Positions 23,889 to 34,799 of a DNA stretch of 64,000 nucleotides are shown in pieces. Under the pieces are notes generated by a model. It was not told the origin of the DNA and ran no database searches. It worked only from the letters and a program-made list of their open reading frames with translations. Made by a program: the position numbers and the translations under genes. This DNA comes from Trema orientale. Its lineage: Eukaryota > Streptophyta > Magnoliopsida > Rosales > Cannabaceae. Each line of letters begins with the position of its first letter. Positions within the stretch are counted from its first letter, which is position 1. The stretch lies in assembly GCA_002914845.1 (NCBI GenBank), contig JXTC01000097.1, forward strand, positions 577,115 to 641,114. The letters run 5' to 3'.

Positions 23889-26800
23889 TATATATAAATA
23901 TATATATATATATATTATTCGATCGACTTGTCAAGCAACTCTTACTGATCTTGCTTATGGTTTACGATTGCCCATCACTTAAATTGGTTCATGAGAAATT
24001 ATTTTATAATTTATTCACCTGCATGGTACTGATGTGTTTATATAGAAAATGCACCCATGTTTTGTAATGTTTAAATGTATAGAAACTCTGACAAAACGCA
24101 TAAGAACGTGATTTTTTTTATTGCAATTATACAAACAAAGCATCATGACTTATATTAACAAATTGTAAGTGAATATAAGTCATCGTGAAAATATTTCAAT
24201 TTATTGATTCAAACATGTGACTCCGAAATCTTTTACTATTTGAGTGACCAACTTAAAACACAATTTTACTTTTGCTAAAGTTTGAGAAGTTGCTGAAGCC
24301 AGTTTATAGTTTATTTATCGTCTCTTTATTTTTTCTTTAGTGCAAGGTGTCTAAATGACTAATGGGATTTATGAGGATTTTAGCCTCCAATTAATGATGC
24401 CTAGAGTTATTTCCACTTTTTTCAATAGTGCAACAAGATCTGCATCGGTTGCCCGACCCATCATTAGCTATAATCAAATGTCGAATATAGAAGGTGCAAA
24501 CCAAAGTTATCCCTTGTTGAAGGCTCGATGTAATACTATTTGATTGACCAAGAACCTACCATTAGCTATAATCAAATGTCGAATATAGAAGGTGCAAACC
24601 AAAGTTATCCATTATTGAAAGCTCTATATAATACTATTTGATTGACCAAGGATTAGGACAATAGGATACCAGCACACTGCGTACATATGTATTTTTTTTA
24701 TCTTTTATTTTTTACAATTTTACAACAATTTCAAAAGAAATGATAAGGCGAATTACTAGAATAATAGTAATATAATTGAGCTCTATGTTGAGAAGAAAGA
24801 AATTGCAACATAGAATTGCAGCAGGTAAGATGGTTTCATAATCAAAAAGATCATTTCTATTTTGGTAGATAAGGTCAATAGTTATTTTCATCATCGTAGT
24901 TTTATGTATGATACTACACTTGTTAAAATGCTAAATTAACCTTGGCATCTTATAATATATAGTTCTGTTTGGACTCAATAATGATAATTCTATCATTCTT
25001 AATTTCCATTAGCAAGCAAAAGTTAGTGGACATAATTTTACTCTCGATTCAGCAAAGAGTTCTGCTGAAACAACCAAAATTTACATCACAAAAGGCAACG
25101 TTACTCCACATGTGTTCGCACGTAGCAGCAATAGTCTGACATAAATAAAAGAGTGAAATAAAAGTTTAGTTTCGTTCAAGTATTTTGTCTTTTTCTATAT
25201 TGTTCATTCGTCCATTTATTTTGTCTTTTATGCTTTGATTATACTTCACCAAAAAATTACAGAACCACCACCTGTTTGTACCACACAAAATGCAAACTGC
25301 CAATTGTCCCTTCACGACACAAGACACTCATTTTCATCTAATTTTACCCAGAGTTTAACATGCTCTCCACTGCCATTTCTCATTTCCTTGGTAGCGGCTA
25401 TTCTTCCTCTCATGGCAAAATTTCATCTAAATCAGCAACAATATTCCTCCAATCGGTTCAGTAAGGCATCCAAATGAGTACAATTCTTCCAATTTATAAT
25501 GGTTATAATTTTTTTCCAATGCCCATTTCATTTTAGCTTAAACATGTTCAGTTTTCTTACTTATTTTATCATCTACTTCTCAATCTCAATTTGTGCATAC
25601 TTTGATTGTGAGAAAAAATTAAGAGCTTCAAATGCCAATATTTGAAGGCTCACTCCCAGTCCACTTTGTGCATGTCTTGCTATCAAAATATTGCCTCTTA
25701 GTTATGTCAAATTTTATAATTCAACTTTCATGTCTAGGTATAATATTGGTATAATACCTCTTATATGCTGCTAGAGAGAGGGAGACAAAGAGATAGGGGT
25801 AATTTAAGATGTGTATGCCCACAAAGAGAGAAATTTATTTTCTTCTTTTTCTATTCATGAGAGAAAGTAACCTAGCTTGTTCACTTTTCTAAAATGGTCC
25901 TAAAGGTTACTCTGTAGCTTGTTCAATGCCTCACAAAAAATTTACATATTGTAAACTATAAGGTTTTCCTTATAATTGTCAATTGTTCTAAAGTAGTTTT
26001 CTTTTTAGAAAATAAAAAAAGGAGAAATAGGAAACCAACTAACTTCTGTAGATTATTTGGGATAATGTAGCAGTTGGCATGGTGTATAATATTTTATATG
26101 TAATTACTGACTACAAGTCATCAGGCCTAAATAAAACTGTTAATGCAACTATTTAGGATATCTTTACATGGTTTGCTTTAGGGGTTGGGAGACACTATTT
26201 TGTCAAAATGTTAGTTGATTTCTGATCTTGGACTATGGCACGTCAAGTGACAAATATTTCTCTTTTCTTAACAAAACTTAGAGTGAATCCTCAATGTCCA
26301 AGTGACACTAAGACTTTTGCATGGGAAACTAATAGTGCAAAGTCTACCTATCGTACATCAGACTAAAAATATAAAATTTCAGGCAAAAAGCATCAAGATC
26401 TTTTGTTCCTCAATTTCCAGAAATAAAATTTCATCTTGTTCTGACTTTCTAAATAATTAGAATAGAAACCAACCTTGATGTATTGTTTAAGCATGATGGT
26501 TTGTTCTAGGTAACACCTCCACCTCCAAGTTATGCTCTCTGAAAGGAGTGTCTTTCTTTGATCACTTAGTTACCATATGGAATTATAAGATATGCCATGA
26601 TTTACTCTCTCTTGCTGAGACTCATCAATTTTTAAGTGAAGTTTTAGTTAATATGTTTAATCAAATATAACAAGACTTTACATTGGTGCATTAACATAAA
26701 ATATTCAACTACTTGCGTATATCGTTTCGATAACAATGTTGAATGCATTATTCATCATTATTATGGGTCTATATATAACTATGTTATAAAAGAATATGAT

Positions 26801-28140
26801 ATTTGGAAATGTAAAGTCGATGACCATTAATCTTTCATTAAGTGAATGATATGATTTATAATCATTTTCATTACAATTAGGGGCCCCACCCCAAGCATGC
26901 TTCTTCTTCTTCTTATCTTGTCGTTTTCCCTTAAAATTAAGCCCACTTCTTCAAGGAAAAATTTCATGCTTGACTTATAGAAGAAGCACATAGTGGTACC
27001 ATAAAACACCGTTAATTTATCATGATTACATTAGCATAGGGAATAAGAGCCAATTAATGTTTTCAAGGTAGGGTGCTATATGTTCCAAGCATGTAGACCC
27101 TGCTTTAATATGTTAATCTCTTAACTGCATAGAAAAATCAATGTAAAAATGCAACTTTTCAACTACTGTATTAAATATTATGTTTTTCTATATCATCAAA
27201 CAAACATGTATGGAGTAAAAAGTGGAGAATTATGGAGGTAATTTTGCAAAAGTCTTGTTGGGAAGATAAGACAAGATCTGGAAGTTGTTTGCCTCACTAT
27301 ATGTTTATGTTAAGATGGAAAAATCATGCGTGGTTCCCTACTTATCTCTTAGCAACAGGTCTTACTTCTAGGGTGTTGTGTCCTGATGGGGAAAAACATT
27401 GCTGATGGGGTACGTGAATGAAGTTTTTAGCTTATTATATACAACTTCATTAACTAGATCTTTCACCAATGTGTTTTTTGAAATAATTGTCTTTCATTTG
27501 TTTTTTATAGATTTCATTGGAAAAACTTAGTGAAGTGATTGTTTGATGTAATGAACAAGATACGCACAAAAATAGGTCCAAATATTTAGCATATTTAGCA
27601 TACTATATTTCATAGTCATAGCTATAAATTATGTATCAAAAATATTATTGAGATACTCAACGTTACACAAAAATCCGTACTATCATGATTATGTTGTGGA
27701 TGTGATTCCTACTCAAAGAAAACTTTAAGTTGATTTATAAATATTAGTTTGTTTGAAAAGGAGCTTTACTGACCCTTTTATGTGGCATATGAAACTAGAG
27801 GTCCAAGATGTGGAAAGAGTAGCAATAGTTTGGTTATAGTAATAGTTTTGCGAGTGAGATATTCTAGCATTTTATTGTCAAGTCTAAAATGCAGTTGAGG
27901 GTTAATCAGCAATTGAATAGGCTATAGATGGCTTGGATATAGAAAGTAACACATACGTAAATGAAAGTAATTCTATGAAACTCATTTTTTGGCTTTACCA
28001 TTTCAATTTCTCCTATTAATACGATGACTAGGCTATAGTTTGAAGAATCAAGCTCTGAGAAATGAAGGTATTCTCTAAATGTTGTTTTGAAATGTCCATA
28101 ATAGAATTGCAAATTGTGATATATTATCAGCATTCATCAC
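23889..28140. other. Non-coding stretch
   Basis: No gene supported. The short frames at 24355, 25235 and 27906 have no recognisable domain or codon pattern. Contents are AT-rich DNA and the 98-bp tandem duplication at 24463-24654. Confidence 0.5.
24463..24654 (+). repeat. 98-bp tandem duplication
   Basis: Units start at 24463 and 24561, both beginning 'attagctataatcaaatgtcg' and ending 'tttgattgaccaag'. They differ at only a few positions, so the duplication is fairly recent. Confidence 0.9.
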
Positions 28141-28169
28141 GAATACAAACTATATGCAAGTAGTTCGAA

Positions 28170-28400
28170 AAACGACATGTAGTTTTCGACAAACTACAGC
28201 GGCCAAACATCTACAAAAATGACATGTAGTTTTTTTCCTTAAAGCTAGAAATCGACGTGTAGTTTTTCAGAAACGACACAACCAGAAACTTATAAGCAAC
28301 ATGTCGTTTTTTGGAAACGATATCTATAAAACATCAAACGGCACGTCGTTTTTTTGAACAACAGAGGCCAATTTTTGTTAAAACGACACGTGGTTTGACG
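28170..28400. repeat. Cluster of ACGACRYGTMGTTTT near-palindromes
   Basis: Six diverged copies of a near-palindromic unit start at about 28172, 28221, 28253, 28298, 28339 and 28383, at irregular 32-50-bp spacing. They lie in the region expected to be the leader of the minus-strand LTR element whose LTR begins at 28652. Confidence 0.75.
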
Positions 28401-28637
28401 TTGTCTTCAACTGAGTCTTTTTGACTCGTTTCGACCCGTTTTCAAACCCGGTTCATACCCGATCAATTTTCACACTTCCAAACACCAAAATTAGCATTTC
28501 AAATCATAGAAATGTCAGAAAATCAATTTCCTAATGATTTCTAACCTCATTTTGCATCCAAAAATTCTAAATAACAAACCTGGATATTGAATAAAGTTTC
28601 GGGTATTTTCACAAAATTTTCCTCAGAGGTTAAACCT
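28401..28637 (-). mobile_element. Internal leader of a truncated LTR element
   Basis: Runs leftward from the primer-binding site at 28638. No gag or pol frame can be recognised, and no second LTR was found to the left, so the element is truncated or very small. Confidence 0.5.
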
Positions 28638-28649
28638 GCTCTGATACCA
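28638..28649 (-). other. Primer-binding site of the minus-strand LTR element
   Basis: The minus strand reads TGGTATCAGAGC, an exact match to the initiator tRNA-Met site of plant copia elements, 2 bp from the end of the LTR. Confidence 0.88.
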
Positions 28650-28651
28650 AC

Positions 28652-29069
28652 TGTTAGACTTAATATGATTTAACTATGCATTAAAACAAATAACATATAA
28701 GATCAAATGCGAAAATAGCTTAAGGATCGACGAGTTACCTCCGGTCATTGATGCTATGTTTTCGACAGTTACTGTTTTGTGAATTGGCACTCCTAAACCT
28801 TATAGAACCTCTCAGATATTGTGTATTAAATTTCCATTCTCTATTTATAGACATTTCTCATCAAAATGTCTTTGGAGACATGGAGTTGATTTCTTTAAAA
28901 GGTAGTGACTGATTGGCCATTATCAGTAAAAAGGAAATAGTACAATTAGTGGAGACAATGGTCCACTATCATTATCATTATCTCGTAAAGTAGAGATAAT
29001 GGAGACAAATACCTAAAAGCAGAAATAATGAACCACAGACAAGTAGGAAATGGCAAAATATACCTAACA
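28652..29069 (-). repeat. LTR (5' LTR of a minus-strand copia-type element)
   Basis: 418 bp, starting TGTTAG and ending CTAACA on the plus strand, an inverted terminal pair typical of LTRs. It sits next to a perfect primer-binding site. It ends 22 bp downstream of the RRM gene stop codon, so that gene's transcript probably runs into it. Confidence 0.78.
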
Positions 29070-29091
29070 TAATATTGATTACCATAAGAGT

Positions 29092-30118
29092 TCAAGCATC
29101 ATGACTAGCACCATCAACCGTGTTGGAAAGGCGACGGACAACAACAGGTCCGCCACGGGCTTTCTCAAAAGCAAAACTTATCCTCAAAGGTCGACCCAGT
29201 AATGCCTGGCACCAAAGTTTGATCATCCACATGAATTTTTTAAACAAGATTTCTCTATGATGAAAATTATACAGACCCAGCTTACCTTTCCATCCATGGC
29301 GTCTTTTGCAGATACGGCGTCATCTTCCTTCAAATAGTGAATAAATCCAAAGCCTCTAGATCTACCAGAGTCTTTGTCATAGATTATCTTCACTGACAAA
29401 ACAAAGAATAACTTAGAGAACATACTTTTTTTTTAACTGATAAATTTTTGAACTTATCATTGTCTAATAACATGCTGCCATAGATCTCTTACAACTTAAC
29501 GTTGGGAGAAGAACTTTTCCAATTGGGATTAGACCAAATTCTTAAGCTATTCACGAATATATGTACAACATACAAAAAATCAAAGTAGTTTATGTGTTAT
29601 TGAAGTTCAAAGCTTCTAAATGTGTTCTCATACTTAAATCACTTTCAAGTTTAGTGGCAAAAGCATAAGTACTATAGAACATGGAGGAGTAAACTTGGTT
29701 CCAAATCAACTAAAAAACAAAGTGCATTTTTTTCGGTCAAGCTTTTCTTCGAACACAGACGACAAATGAAATACAAGAATGGATTTCTCATCATTGAAAT
29801 GTTTTACCTTCAGTGACCTCCCCAAACAAGGAGAAAGCGTCTTTTAAAGACTTCTCGTCTACCGACCATGATAGCCCTGCAAGACCCAGAAGTGTTCATC
29901 ATCATTGTCATCGTTAAGAACTGAAGCACAGAAAAAGAAACAGAGATAAACAGAGAGAGAAATGGAGATGAACCTCCAACAAAAAGTTTATTATTTGAGG
30001 CTATAGAGGGTGGAGAACAATAGCACCGCCAACCCAAATTTGAGTTTTGGAGAGTTGGGATTGTCGTTGTTGACGTTCTTCTACTAAGAAAACTCATCAA
30101 GGCGTTTCTCATAGTCAT
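29092..30118 (-). CDS. Small RRM RNA-binding protein, probably organelle-targeted
   Basis: Four coding exons on the minus strand: 30118-29974, 29876-29808, 29392-29286 and 29205-29092. They sum to 435 nt, 144 residues plus stop, and every junction is GT/AG and keeps frame. The N-terminus MTMRNALMSFLSRRTSTTTIP is Arg/Ser/Thr-rich without acids, like a mitochondrial or plastid presequence. A single RRM follows: RNP2 is KLFVGGLSW and RNP1 is RGFGFIHY. The tail KARGGPVVVRRL replaces the Gly-rich tail of many relatives. RRM proteins of this size bind RNA and some support organellar RNA editing; the role here is inferred. ATG 30112 is an alternative start. The gene appears intact. Confidence 0.88.
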
Positions 30119-30127
30119 AGTCGGTCT

Positions 30128-30474
30128 CTGTTTTCTAATTTCATCCAAGTTAAAAATTAAAATCCAGTTATAGACAACAATTTCTTCCATTTTCAGAAAA
30201 ACCCACTTCAAAATTTAATCATTGAATCTAGTTCACATAGTAACTAGTAAAAAACAGCATATATGAAACTCAACCTCCAGAAAACGCATATAAAGTATTT
30301 GGTGTATTTTGACTAAACCCCTCATACAATAAGCGAAACAAGGCATTAGAACGCAAATTTGTTAATACCCACTTCGACTTATTAGAGTAATAAGCTCTCT
30401 ATAGACACCATCAACCTTTTGGGATTCATTTGAAGCAATTCTAATCACAAAAACAATGGACACATTCATCACAA

Positions 30475-30510
<36 letters not shown>
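30128..30510 (-). other. 5' UTR intron of the RRM gene
   Basis: Donor AAG|GTACTC at 30510 and acceptor AAAACAG at 30128. The (CT)n tract (plus strand GA, 30481-30507) lies immediately inside the donor. The leader exon is probably 30511 to about 30650. Confidence 0.65.
30481..30507. repeat. (GA)n microsatellite
   Basis: About 13 GA units, adjacent to the splice donor of the RRM 5' UTR intron. Confidence 0.95.
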
Positions 30511-30659
30511 CTTGAGAGAGCTTAGAGGAAAGCTTTTGTTTGTAGGTGGCTATGGCTGCGTTGCCTCGGTTGATGCCGTTAATGGGCTCGGGCGGCCTAG
30601 TCAGTCTATGTTGTAGTTGTAGAAGAAGGAAAGGAGCTCCAATGAACAGAGCCTTAGGT

Positions 30660-32340
30660 ATATCTTATTAAGGGATAAGCACTGCAATATGACAACATTT
30701 ACGAGGGCTTTTTGGAAAATTCAAAATGAAAGAACTTGCTACTTTAAAAAAATGACCTGTCGTTTTGATAATGAAACGACAACAACATTGTAACAACTAC
30801 ATCTGCACTTTTACAGTAAACGATGGAAAGTTTCTACAACAAAGTTTAGAAGCCGAATACACTTCGTTTACTAATTTAAATAAGGGTGTTCATGGCCGGT
30901 TTGGTCGGTCTAAAACGTCAAAATATAGTCCAAATTGCATGTGCACCAGACCGTGTGGTTTGTGACGGTCGATTCAAACTAGCCAGATTGCACCTACATT
31001 TTGCAGAGGAGTCTGTCCGGTTTCCGCGATTTAGAAATTGGAGCTTTTGCAGTGGGCTTAGACTTTGGCAAATTGGACCTCACCATTTGAGCTTTTTTCT
31101 TTTCTCTTTTTTCCTTTTTCTTTTTCCCTTTTTTTTTTTTTTTTTTGTGTGTGTATGTGTGTCAAAAATCAAGCCTTTTTAAAACCAAAACATGAAATAT
31201 AACACATGACTTCCAAAATACAATTTAGAAACATAAAGATCTAAATTAAACATAACGTTAATTAAGCAATCATATCATACAAACAAGCTATTTTCAGGTC
31301 AGACATCGAATATTACATTTAAAAGGATAACAACAACAAGAATTCAACATCGTTACCAAGCAAAACCCATCAACCATCAAGAAAACAAAGAATAGAATCT
31401 AAATTCCCCTTTCGGTTTTCTACATCTTAGCAACAATATTATCATATCTGTAATACAAAAAAACAAAGCAGATAAATAAAATATAGAAAAACACATATAA
31501 TTATACCACTCTTCTTTTGAAAAAAAAAAAAAAAGGAACTCACAAAAGAGACAGAACTACGTGTGATTGTATTAGTACAAAAAACATATATATTCAAACA
31601 TTACTTACCATGTATCGTTCATGTTTTTGTGAACTATAATAACTATTTATGCATATTTCTCTTCTTAGAGTTAATAGCTAGAGACGTCGCCAACACTTTT
31701 CTTTGAGTCCTATACATAACAGCACTGAGACACATTAAAGATGTTTACTCTAATTATTTTCAAAGTAAGAGCCTAGAATTACCTTTCATCTTTTAGTAAA
31801 TCAGATTATATATTAGCATGTAAATGTTTATAGGTGGAGACAAATTAGTCAACCCATAATTTTTTTTTTTTTAAAAAAAAAAAGGAAAGAAAAAAGCAAC
31901 ATTAAGAAGGTAAGAAAGCAGGGAAATCCATCAAAATGTTGGAAAATACACCAGTAATCAAGAGAGTGAGGTGAGAGAGACGAACCGAGATGGCGAGAGA
32001 GGGCCGCGAGCGAGCTTCGGGGCGACAGGCCAGGGAGGGCTGGAGAGAGCGTCAGGGAGCGAGACAACGACGGCGGCGAGGTTTACGAAGCTAATTCTAC
32101 TGTGTTTCGCTGTTCTGTTCTGTGGGTGTTGTTGTGAGACGGAAAATGAGATGAGATGAGAGGGGTAACCACCGGAAGAAACTCTAGGGCTATTGGGCTT
32201 CTAAAGTGATTGAGGGGAGTGTTGGGCTGGAGCGTTGGGCTCAGCGTAAAAGAAAGTTAATGGGCTGGCTGGTGTTGTTTTGTTTTGTTTTTGTTCTTTT
32301 AAAAAAAATATTTATGATAACATATATGATCCTCTATATA
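30660..32340. other. Non-coding stretch with a GC-rich island
   Basis: No supported gene. At 30885-31080 a 'gggtgttcatggccggtttgg' sequence resembles tails seen in many plant repeats, and a related block lies at 33890-34070. A GC-rich purine-rich patch at 31960-32270 (gagcgagc, gacggcggcgagg) stands out and could be an unrecognised 5' exon on the minus strand. No ATG-initiated frame with a known domain is visible. Confidence 0.45.
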
Positions 32341-32349
32341 TATATAAAC

Positions 32350-33870
32350 CTATAGAGGAGTTTTTAATAGAGATTTTGTTTTTACAATAATTTTTAATAT
32401 TAAATTAATTTTACCTACAATCATTTCATTCTAATTTTGTGTTTGGTACGCAGAACTGGGATATTGGATTGGATTGGAATAAACTTAATACTGTTCTATA
32501 TTTGGTGTGGAATTGGATTCGATTATGATTGTTTTTTTAAAAAAAAAGAAAAGAAAAAAAGGGGAGGGGGAGGGGGGCAGGGAGGCTAAACAAATAATCT
32601 CCACTTATAACAAAAAAAAGAAAAATAATTCACGCACCCTAGGAGTCGAACTCCCGACCTAGTACCCAATCTCCACCTCATCCAACCTACTGAACTAGCT
32701 CTAGTGGTGGATTGTTATTATAATATAGAACACACTTTTGATTGGAATGTGTAATAATTTATTTTATATTAATTTATATCTTAAAAAAATGTAGAAATTA
32801 TTTCTAATATGGGGCCCACTAGCTTTGGAATTTAGAATAGATGTGGATCGCACCACTATTGAGTGTAGAATTTTTAATCCCTTACTTTAGATTTGGATTA
32901 ATTATCTCACTCATATTGGACTATTTTTGGGTTGTGGATTATTTATCTCACTCCCAAGTTGGCATCAAATATGAGTCTAAGATAAATAATCCCAATTCCA
33001 ATTCCATTCCCATGTACCAAACTCTTTCATTCTACTTTCCATTGAGGTAGGAAATAAGTGTTTGGAATAAGTTTTTAAGGAAAAGAAAATTAGGAATGGT
33101 GTTTTTAAGAAAAATGTTTTGATTAAAAATATTAATACTTGTTAGTTTCATATATATGGCTTAGTTTCAAAATCATAAAAAAACTTAATCAAATCATTTT
33201 CTTTATTACTTTAGTTTTAAGACAAATAAAAAATAAATAAAATTATTAAGGTAATACATGAAATAGGTAATACGTTAAATCAACCAAAAAAAATGTTATA
33301 CGACTTGATACAAAAAGTTGATTAGCATAAAGTTATTAAGGTATTGGGTAATACCCGAAATCAAAAAAATAAATAAATGATAGATAATTTATACGATTAG
33401 ATAAGTTTTTTTTTTTTGGGGCAATATACGACGAGATAAGTTATACGACTATTTTGATTAAAGAAAATTAGTTTTCATTAAATAACTAACCTAGGAAAAA
33501 AAAGAGCGTATAGAAAAAAAAAATTTAAAAAGTAAAGAAAAATATATTTGTATATAATTAGTAATAACATCAATGAGGGATGAGAAATGAAAGGGAATGA
33601 GAATGAAAATATAAGGAATCAGCTATGGAATAGGAACAAAAAAAAATAGATTGAAAAAAAAAAACTTATCCAACTCATTAGGTCACAAATATAGGTTACT
33701 TATCTTTTAAGTCATAAATAACTTTCTATATTTATACAAGTATTAATTAAATTAGATTTTTTAGTATAATTAAAAGTATTATTATAGCCATTAGATCAAA
33801 ATCTAATGGACTAAATTAGAGTAACCATTCATGGAGTAAAAATAAAAATCTCCATTAAAACCTCACCAAG
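32350..33870. mobile_element. Possible composite MITE island with inverted ends
   Basis: The left end near 32352-32384 ('gagtttttaatagagattttg..tttttac') and right end 33834-33868 are reverse complements with mismatches. Inside, 32440-33025 has its own imperfect inverted ends ('gtttggtac' and 'gtaccaaac'). The part at 33660-33870 is homologous to an arm of the foldback at 22522-23888. This suggests a foldback relative with a nested MITE. Confidence 0.45.
32585..32708 (-). mobile_element. tRNA-derived SINE, family S1
   Basis: On the minus strand the sequence starts near 32708. It has an A box like TAGTTCAGTAGG (32697-32686) and a B box GAGTTCGACTCC (32653-32642), then a tail shared with copies at 12801 and 59794 ('ataagtggagattatttg'). 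It is nested in the MITE-like block 32440-33025. Transcription by RNA polymerase III from the A/B boxes is the family norm. Confidence 0.7.
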
Positions 33871-34234
33871 CCTATATAAACTAATATTGTCGGCCGATTT
33901 CAGTTTGAAACCGACCGGATGTTGGCAAAATTACAAACCAGACCAGTCAATTTGCATTTTTTCCAATCCATCATCGGCTGTGAATGTGTTAGTATTGTGC
34001 TGATCAGGCTGGTTTCGTATGGTTTGACAGGCTTTCACGATTTGGTGGTTTGGTGGTTATTTTGAATACCCTTAAATTTAAACAACATCAAATGTTAAAA
34101 AACAAAACTCATATAAACAACGAACCATATTGTATTGGTATTGCCGAAATAAAAGGACAAATTCAGTTTTTTATCCTTTGAACAAGTGTAAGTTCTGGAT
34201 CAAAGTACTTGTCATTTTTTCACAAAATAATGTA

Positions 34235-34267
<33 letters not shown>

Positions 34268-34463
34268 GAGTCTAAAATAGAGAGAAAGTGAAAAAAAAAA
34301 TGTGATAGCTAAAAGAAAAAATATGATAGCTTCTTTGATCAATATTCTATTTTTAAAATTGTTAGAAAATTCCTATTTTAACTTTTATTTTTTCATGATA
34401 TGATTGGCTCTATTATTATTTTTTCAGGCTATGATTGGTTGTTATATATATATATATATATAT

Positions 34464-34700
34464 GGACACCAATCCAGTAGGTATTTTTTTTTTTCACTTA
34501 TACATAGGTATCATTTTGACCAATGAAAATTTTTCTTATACATTTTTTTATATTAAAAGTAAGAGAGAGAAATAACATTAATGATGCACGTCTTTTCATA
34601 TACTTCATTATAGCCGTTGGATCACCATTAGATAATGATCCAACGGCTAAAAAAAATATCTACACATAGGTTACAAAAAAATACCTACTGGATTGGCAAC
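34464..34700. mobile_element. MITE family M1, complete copy
   Basis: About 237 bp with inverted termini: 'aatccagtaggtatttttt' on the left and 'aaaaaatacctactggatt' on the right. An internal stem, 'tagccgttggatca..tgatccaacggcta' (about 34612-34649), gives further hairpin potential. A (TA) tract flanks each side, suggesting insertion into TA-rich DNA. A degenerate relative is at 6390-6566. Confidence 0.8.
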
Positions 34701-34701
34701 C

Positions 34702-34705
<4 letters not shown>

Positions 34706-34785
<80 letters not shown>
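34706..34785. repeat. (TA)n microsatellite
   Basis: About 40 TA units directly beside the MITE. Confidence 0.95.
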
Positions 34786-34788
<3 letters not shown>

Positions 34789-34799
34789 TATATAATATT

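Noticed and set aside
26500..26640. Possible exon after 'ctaggtaacacctccacctcc'
   Set aside because: No family resemblance and no consistent splice-linked neighbours.
31849..32159. Short open frames on both strands of the GC-rich island
   Set aside because: The minus-strand frame has no upstream ATG, and neither shows a domain.
32642..32697. tRNA gene
   Set aside because: A and B box similarity only, with no cloverleaf arms or anticodon loop; fits a SINE. The same applies at 59695-59763.
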